Source of the DNA: Archegozetes longisetosus
Lineage: Eukaryota; Arthropoda; Arachnida; Sarcoptiformes; Trhypochthoniidae
Direction of reading: 5' to 3'
Length of the DNA stretch: 64,000 nucleotides
Assembly (NCBI GenBank): GCA_018873245.2
Contig: JAEMBT020000001.1
Coordinates: 5,046,220-5,110,219, forward strand
The translations under genes were made by a program, and so were the position numbers. The notes below the pieces were generated by a model, which was not told the DNA's origin, searched no databases, and was given only the letters and a program-made list of their open reading frames with translations. This document shows positions 57,358-64,000 of this stretch, in pieces (the stretch's first letter is position 1; each line of letters opens with the position of its first letter).

Positions 57358-60300
57358 ATGGAAACGAATAAAAATAAATTAATAACTCATGTAATTCTAT
57401 CATTAAAATTAATGATTAAATTGTGTTTTCTATTAATAATAATCTATCAATTTATTGAAGTAACTAATGAATTTTTGAGTTTTCCTGTTGAAACCAAGCT
57501 TGATATCGATTATGATAATGCATTTAATCTGCCATCAATTACTTTTTGCTTACAACGAACTGATTTATGGTTAAGCAAAGGGTACAACTCAGTAAAGGAA
57601 CTCGAAACGAATACTGAAATAGGATTAAAGAAAATTAAAAGCTTTCGAAACGATAGTCATTTCTATCAATTGTTTGAAAGAACAGTAAATTTGACTTCAG
57701 TCTTAGACTGTTCTGCGAATTTGAGTTTTAATGAAGACTTCAAGTATTACAATAATTGCGAAGTGATTGGGAAAGTTGCGGAATTTTTGAGTAAAGATTC
57801 TCGATATGAAAAGTGTTTCACATTTTTCAATAGAAACCGACTCAGTGTCAGAGAATTAAGTGCACTTAAAATGGATAAATCAAGTTATGTAGAGTTTAAA
57901 ATTCAACTTGAAAAGTTTGAAGGATTGTTGAAATCTTCGAATGAATATACTAATACGATTTACATAAGTCTTCATTCTTCTAGTTCTATATTCAGTACAT
58001 CATCCTTCAACTCTTTAGTACTTAAGTCTTCAATAATAAGTGAAATCCTCATTTTCAAGTTTTCTAAAAGTGTTGTTGAAAGACTTGAATGGCCCCATCA
58101 AACAGATTGTATTAAAGAAAGATATGATTCTAAAACAAATGAAATCTACTCATTCGATGATTGCGTCAATTCTTGTATTTTCGATAAACAACTACAAATC
58201 AATAGATGTATTCATCCGATTAATAATTTCGGAATCGATGTCGTATTGAATTATAAAACGATGTATACTAGACTTTGTTCCGGGAATTCATATGAAATAA
58301 TACCCCATCGAACAATATCAAAGATTTGCTCTCGAAAATGTCGTCAAAACTGCAACATTGAATATATAAATAGTTACACGTATGAGATTGTTAGTGAAAA
58401 ATCTGCAGCAAAAAAGATAAGAATATTGTCAGCTCATTCTCCGATTTTCACATACAAACTGGATGAAAAAATTTCAATCATTGATTATGCATCAAGTTTA
58501 GGTTCAATTATCTCGATTTGGTTCGGGGTAGCAGTTGTTGATTTACATAAACTCTTCAAATACATTACTTCTATATTTCTTTTCATCTTTAAAAAGTCAA
58601 ATTTTCTATTAAATATGAATAGAATTTTGATAATTTTATTTCAAGATAACTGTGTTTTATATTTAGTTGTTATCAACAGTTATATTTCATCCCTATTTAT
58701 GAAGTGCAACAAAATTAGTTTCAAATCTCTTATCAAAATGATTTGCATCATATGTTTTATCCACCAATCAGTTGGAATGACATTAGATTATCTCGAATAT
58801 AAAGTAGTAGTTCAAGTCCAAATAAGAGATCATATAAAAGATAAACAAGTAAATTCAATGCCAGCGATTTCTTTTTGCAGATATAAAATTTTCGAAAGAA
58901 GTAGTGATGGAATCCGTTTAAGGCCGTCTAATTGGAGCGAAGAATATACGAGAATATACGAGAATTGTGTTTTTAATAAACAAAATGATGAATACTGCAT
59001 TATAAACTATAATCAATACATTGAATTATTAGACAATCAAACACTTGTTTCAGATTACTTGAAAATTATTGACTCAAAAGATATTTCTGTACATTGTACT
59101 ATAATTTCTGAAGGAAGGAATTATGGTTGTGAACATGTGGCCAATATGATAATTAGTCATTTCAAAGATAATGAATGCTTCACTTTTTTGAGTCGATTGA
59201 GTCGTAAATTCAATAGTTCGCTAAAAGTATCTGAATTACAAGGAAATATCTATAAAAAATAAATTTATATTCATACATGATGAAAATCAATTGCCATCAT
59301 TTTCAATAAGTAAATTATCTCCAATAGCGAAAGTTGAAGATGGCTTTTCCATCTGGTATGACAAGTTTTCATTTAAACGATTACCGTCTCCTTATGAAAC
59401 TGACTGTAAATTTTATAACGGAATGGTTAAATCTCAAGCACAATGCTTTAACGAATTAATGATGAAAATATTTCTAAGGAAAAATTGTTTACCGAAAAAC
59501 CATGAGGTTTTAACATATGTCATTTATGATTACGATTATACTGAATTTAAATATAGATTTTGTGAGAATCTGACACTCGATATTAATTTCGAAAAGTTGT
59601 ATCGAATGTGCAGTAAGTCTTGTAAAGAAGATATTTATGTTAGTTGGATAATAAAAAGTGCAATAGCTTCTCAGCTGAAAACAGTTAGTTCTCAATATAT
59701 TGAATTTGTGTACAAACCTCAACTAAATTTCATACAATATTTAGTTAATTTTGGTGGACTATTAGGTCTATGGCATGGAATCTCATTAAGTGATTTGAGA
59801 GATATGATGATCAGATCAATTAATTATATGAATATTCGTCAAACAATTATACGAAAATTAGGCAAATATTTCAGATTTTCCAAAATGGTTTATGAAAAAA
59901 ACGAAGAACTTGAAAATGAAGGTAATTTTTCCTTGATTTATCCCGTGTTCATTAATTCTAAAGTAGATTTACTTAAAATATAGGAAATAATTTGCATAAT
60001 TCTTACCATTTTATTTATAACACAATCAATAAGAATGACTTTCAGTTTTTTGAATTTCGAGAGTATTATCAAAATGGAAATAATGGATCCATATTTCGAT
60101 GGAATACAAATACCTCCAATCATTTTTCAGTTTAACGTTAAGGCATTCCCAAATTTGATAAACTATGAAATAAGAAGCTTTAATAAGTTTAATGAAAGTG
60201 TTTTCAACCGATTATATCGTGAATTCAAATACATGAACGTTTTTCAATGTGAATTGATTAACGGAAGACAATATGAAGACTGTAATAATATATCAAAACC

Positions 60301-61198
60301 AATTATTTCTATACTACTTAGTGGTAATTCTAATTATGAAGAAATATATGATATAATTCGAATGAATCGAAAAAACGCTAATGAAAGTATTATTAAAAGT
60401 CTTCAACATATGTCATCAATATTTTTGATTTTAAGTTATTTTACTCACAGTCGAATGACCATTACATCAGAAGAGCACAAAAGATTGTCACTCAATAATT
60501 TGAAACAAAATAACTTTCTGCGTGTCTCCTCAAATTTCACAAAATTCCATGCAATTCATTTTAGAATGAGTAAAGATTATGTAAGAGATGAAAGCTTATT
60601 CCCAGTTATTAGTGGTGAATTTTCTGTTGTGAAAAAATCATTCAAGTTCTTAGAATATCCATATAAATATAGGTGTAGTCACTATAATACTAAGGAAACA
60701 CTATTTAATTCGCTGTCAAATAAACACTGTGTACGGCAGTGTATTAGATATTATTGTGAGTTAAAAATGAATTGCTCTTGTTTTCAATTAAGAAATACTA
60801 TAAATCAATTAGATTATGGATTTAAAAACTTAGATATTTGTCTAAATAGGACACAAATTGAATTATTTAATGAACGCTATACAGAATCTTGCACTAAGTT
60901 GTGCCCGATTGACTGTATTAATGATGAATATTTGACTATTAGGAGAGAAACATTAAGTTCCAATCATAAGTACTTGAAATTTACTCTAAAATGGGAGGAA
61001 AGTAAACCATTCATAATAAACAAAGAGACTCCTGTTATGACATTTAATGATTATTTTTGTTATATCGGAGGTTTATTTGGGATGTGGTTTGGAATCAATG
61101 CTAATCAATTATCTGAGATCATTTTTAAGAAATTCAGACATTCTCATTCAATAAGAAGATTCTTTCAATTTTTTAAAATTTTGCCATTTCTTCCCTAA
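57358..61198 (+). pseudogene. Three-module DEG/ENaC gene F with two frameshifts
   Basis: The structure copies gene E: exon 57358-59921, a 62-bp intron 59922-59983, and exon 59984-61198. ATG 57358 starts METNKNKLITHVIL. Module 1 has LPSITFC and IWFGVAVVDLHKL (GVA), and module 2 has MPAISFC and GGLLGLWHGISLSDL. Module 3 begins EIICIILTILFITQS and ends GGLFGMWFGINANQLSEI, where the filter Ser is replaced by Asn (GIN), unlike every other module 3 here. One extra base near 59255-59262 and one extra C near 59880 break the frame relative to genes D and E. Both lie in module 2. The gene may be a recent pseudogene. The clean remainder of the sequence also allows sequence error. Confidence 0.78.
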
Positions 61199-61660
61199 TT
61201 TCACTTTTCATATTTCTGTTATAATTCTCTGACTTTCGATTTTGCTCGACGAAATTATTTGATGCACTTTCATTTTAATTAAGCTTCCTATAAGTGAAAT
61301 ATCACTAACTTCAAGTAATTTTGATCACTTATCTATTGATTAAAACTAAAACAATTATGTAAAAAATTGTTATTATTTAACACTTTGTTAGCCTAAAAGT
61401 AAAGTTTTAAAACATTTTACATAAAATCTGTTAAATATAATTGTTTCGTAGGTAGATAAAAATTTATACTTTTCTTATTTCGCGAAGAATGAGGTTGAGT
61501 GAGTATACCTTGAAGCCACTTACTAGAAAGCGCTAAAGTTTTCGTAATAGCGTCACCTGGCGCATATATCTGAAAGTTTTCTGGGCTAAAACAGTTTGCA
61601 TTTCGTAAGATTAGGCACCATACTTCATTTGGTTTTGTCTGATCGTTTAGATTCTGTGAT
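61199..61660. other. 3' flank of gene F
   Basis: AT-rich, with no gene. 61310-61520 resembles the 3' flank of gene E (about 55475-55710), and a stretch around 61500-61620 is only weakly similar to 55690-55800. Confidence 0.4.
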
Positions 61661-61689
61661 AATTTAACGATATATAGTCATCAAAGTTA

Positions 61690-62140
61690 TGAATGTTAAA
61701 ATGCATTTGAATCGAGATTATTTTCGAGCCATTATTGTTATGATTGGAAGCGCGGATTCACACAGCTGGAATGTTTTGATTAAATGCACACCACTTTAGG
61801 AGATATCAGTCCTTCCATTTCTGATGTCTATTACTGGTATCAACAGTTCGGGTTCGATCGTCACTCACTTAAAGATGACCCAAGCTCTGACCGACCGATT
61901 GAAGTCCCTTGTGAAATCAGTGTTAAGCGCGTTCGCCGCATAATTGGCTAATCTTTGGGCTCAAAAAACCGCTTCGGGGACGGCACTTTCAGTTAGAAAA
62001 AGAACTTGATGGGGCAGTTTGTTTTATTTTGATAGCATTCAAAAGGAGACGCAGTTGGATGCGTTTAAGAAGTGGAAGGTAAAAACGAACCGGTCTATTC
62101 ATTCTAAACGGGATTATTTTGAACATTTAAATTGAAATTA
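61690..62140 (+). mobile_element. mariner transposase remnant
   Basis: The plus strand contains pieces of a mariner (Mos-like) transposase. The helix-turn-helix part reads ISPSISDVYYWYQQFGFDRH followed by SLKDDPSSDRPIEV, the usual linker. The extreme C-terminus reads HSKRDYFEHLN. The whole catalytic domain between them is missing or unrecognisable, so this is an internally deleted copy. It is absent from the paralogous flank of gene E and therefore arrived after, or was lost since, that duplication. Confidence 0.65.
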
Positions 62141-62239
62141 ATGTAAAATTATTTAAAAATAAATGTTATTACAAAAACTTTAGCTTGCGCTAGTAAAACG
62201 CTTTAAAGATCTACCGGCTCATTATCAGACGTCTGAATT

Positions 62240-62800
62240 AAAATTTTCGCATAGCAGAAATGTTCTAATTGAGAAATTATCAGATTTTGGGTCAATCACT
62301 TAATATGATGTGGTATTCAACAATTGAGTATTAGTAATATATTTAGAAGATCTCAAACAAAACTGTTATTTGAACTTAAAGTCAATGAATTTAATAATTT
62401 ATAAAAGTATTTAATAAGTCTATTTAAACAATTAAAGGCTAAGTATGCTTCAATGGAAATGAAATAAAATTATGAATTAATCTTATTATTTGTTAGAATA
62501 ACACTAATATGTTTAATAATATACACTAAAGTAAGTAATGGCAGAATAAGGGAAAATTTCTTATCCATGAGTCCTAAAATATATGTCTGTATTGCTTAAA
62601 AACAACGTAAAACTCGGGTAGTACTGTTACTATAATAAGAAACGAGAGCTGTAAGTAATGCAGCTTTTCTTGTAGAACATATCTGAATAGTCGACTGTGT
62701 ATCAAATTAAATGAATTATTAAAATAAAAAATTTGTTGATAAGAATAGTCAATCATCACCTAATAGGTCGCCAAGTTTTAAAGTTTACTAAAATAAAAAT
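62240..62800. repeat. Segmental duplication block downstream of gene F
   Basis: It matches 55860-56450 downstream of gene E over about 550 bp in the same orientation, with scattered differences and small gaps. Non-coding. Confidence 0.75.
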
Positions 62801-62856
62801 GTTGACAATTTATACGTGAAAGTATACGTTTCTAAACTCTCAGTTTTGAATTATAG

Positions 62857-63142
62857 TAATTGTACTGTATTACAATTAATAAATCGATTGTTACACTGTA
62901 ATGACACTTCGTCGCAAACATTATAACTACTCTTTAAAACACGCGAATAAATGAGCTTGAGTTTGAGCTGCGCTTCTTCATCATAGTCTGAGCTTGAAGC
63001 GCGGCGCAGCTCAGCTCAGCTCACAGTTAGCTTATGCTCTTCACTATGAATAAATACATAAAAGTTTTTTATTTCTGAAAATGAACTTGTAAGGAAGTGC
63101 TATTATAGGCTAATCATCGATTTATTAATTGCAAGACTGTAC
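62857..63142. repeat. Short inverted-repeat element with GAGCT-rich core
   Basis: About 33 bp at each end are inverted matches (TTACAATTAATAAATCGAT against ATCGATTTATTAATTGCAA). The core, about 62940-63030, is GC-richer and made of GAGCTTGAG and AGCTCAGCTCAGCTC variants, in the manner of the CG-rich ends of the hAT-like element at 10458. It may be a small MITE; no target duplication was fixed. Confidence 0.5.
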
Positions 63143-63529
63143 TATATATAATATAAGATCTGCAAAAGGATTGTAGATATACATGTAGTCTTTCAATTTA
63201 CAAGAGTAACAGTACCATCTCCAGACTAATGCATGTCTTCAGCTTAAAATGTTCAAAGATTTTATTCAAGAAGTTCATAGTTATGAGTAGATAAACAGAA
63301 ATACTATTTCATATAATTTGTATCTTTCAAAAGAAGTTTAGATGTAGTTTTGAGAGTGTAATAATTTCCTTTAGAAATGTACAATCTCTTAATTAAAAGA
63401 CACAGGATATAGGACTTTGTAAATCTTAAAGCACCACACAAAAAATTTAACAACTATTAAATTGACGAATTATAGAAATTTATTCAGAATTTTAAGAATT
63501 AGACGAATGATTGAAATTGTTCTGAAATA

Positions 63530-64000
63530 GGGACTATACATATAATATAAGTGCAATCTGATGTGATCAGGTTCATAATGAACATATAACACCACCGTCA
63601 TGCATTTTTATTATTGTTACGAATGGTGAAATAGCTGTATGAACTGCTGATAACTACTGACTGAAATGCAGAATCAATTCTAATTAATTGTATGAAACTT
63701 GAAAATGAATGTGATCATTTGTTTAAGATATTCGGCTGATTTCATTAAAACATTGCAGAGTACTTTTTAAATTATTTATATTTTATAGTCTTTTATTGAG
63801 AGTAGCTTTAGATTTGTCTAATTGGAACCAAATTGTGCTTCAAAACATTGCAATTTTAGTTAGTTTTGAAAATTTTATCTAACATTTAAGTTTGTTGTGA
63901 GTAAAGTATTATGAAATAAGAAATCAATGAACTTTCTAATTTCTTTAATAGCATAAACTAAGATAATTTCAAAACAACACATACAGTAGGACTTATAATA
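63530..64000. repeat. Segmental duplication block at the window end
   Basis: It matches 30565-31010, the upstream flank of gene C, in the same orientation to the end of the window. This implies that a further DEG/ENaC unit begins roughly 1.2 kb beyond the last base given here. Confidence 0.78.

Noticed and set aside
1-64000. tRNA, rRNA or CRISPR features
   Set aside because: No cloverleaf, ribosomal or regularly spaced repeat pattern was recognised by eye; a covariance-model scan would be needed to exclude small RNAs.

Overview
The window is AT-rich eukaryotic DNA, most likely from a mite (Acari) or a closely related small chelicerate. Four observations point that way: very short introns (about 52-66 bp at many junctions), a tandem array of degenerin/epithelial sodium channel (DEG/ENaC) genes, the last exons of an arthropod gustatory receptor, and a secreted glycoside hydrolase of a type otherwise mostly seen in fungi and bacteria. 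The species assignment is inference.

Layout. 1-650: 3' end of a gustatory receptor. 0.8-15 kb: transposon-dominated. It holds mariner-like, Merlin-like and piggyBac-like remnants, a broken leucine-rich-repeat gene (4836-6902), and a nest of elements framed by an 8-bp target duplication (hAT-like 10458-14964, containing a Tc1-like element, which contains a palindromic element and a mariner). 15.8-18.1 kb: a two-module DEG/ENaC gene (A). 18.9-22.6 kb: a young Tc3-like element and a Merlin element with tandem-repeat arms. 24.5-43.5 kb: DEG/ENaC genes B, C and D, separated by repeats that include a 2-kb set of inverted repeats at 36483-38539. 44.6-49.0 kb, minus strand: a four-exon secreted glycoside hydrolase with discoidin and carbohydrate-binding domains. 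51.6-61.2 kb: DEG/ENaC genes E and F with duplicated flanks. The last 470 bases resemble the upstream flank of gene C, so a further array member probably lies just beyond the window.

Main discovery. Genes B-F each encode three complete DEG/ENaC subunits in one polypeptide of about 1250 residues. Modules 1 and 2 share one long exon. Module 3 follows a small phase-0 intron placed exactly at the module 2/3 junction. DEG/ENaC/ASIC channels are trimers, so these look like natural single-chain trimers, comparable in logic to four-domain sodium and calcium channels. The three positions have diverged consistently: module 1 has lost the serine of the Gly-x-Ser filter (GVA, GIA or GIT), module 2 carries WHG before the filter, and module 3 keeps the conventional WFGxS. 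B and E are open throughout; C, D and F carry one or two frameshifts relative to their paralogues. Segmental duplication has spread the units, as shown by duplicated flanks and by a relic of the hydrolase 3' end (39105-39256) upstream of gene D.
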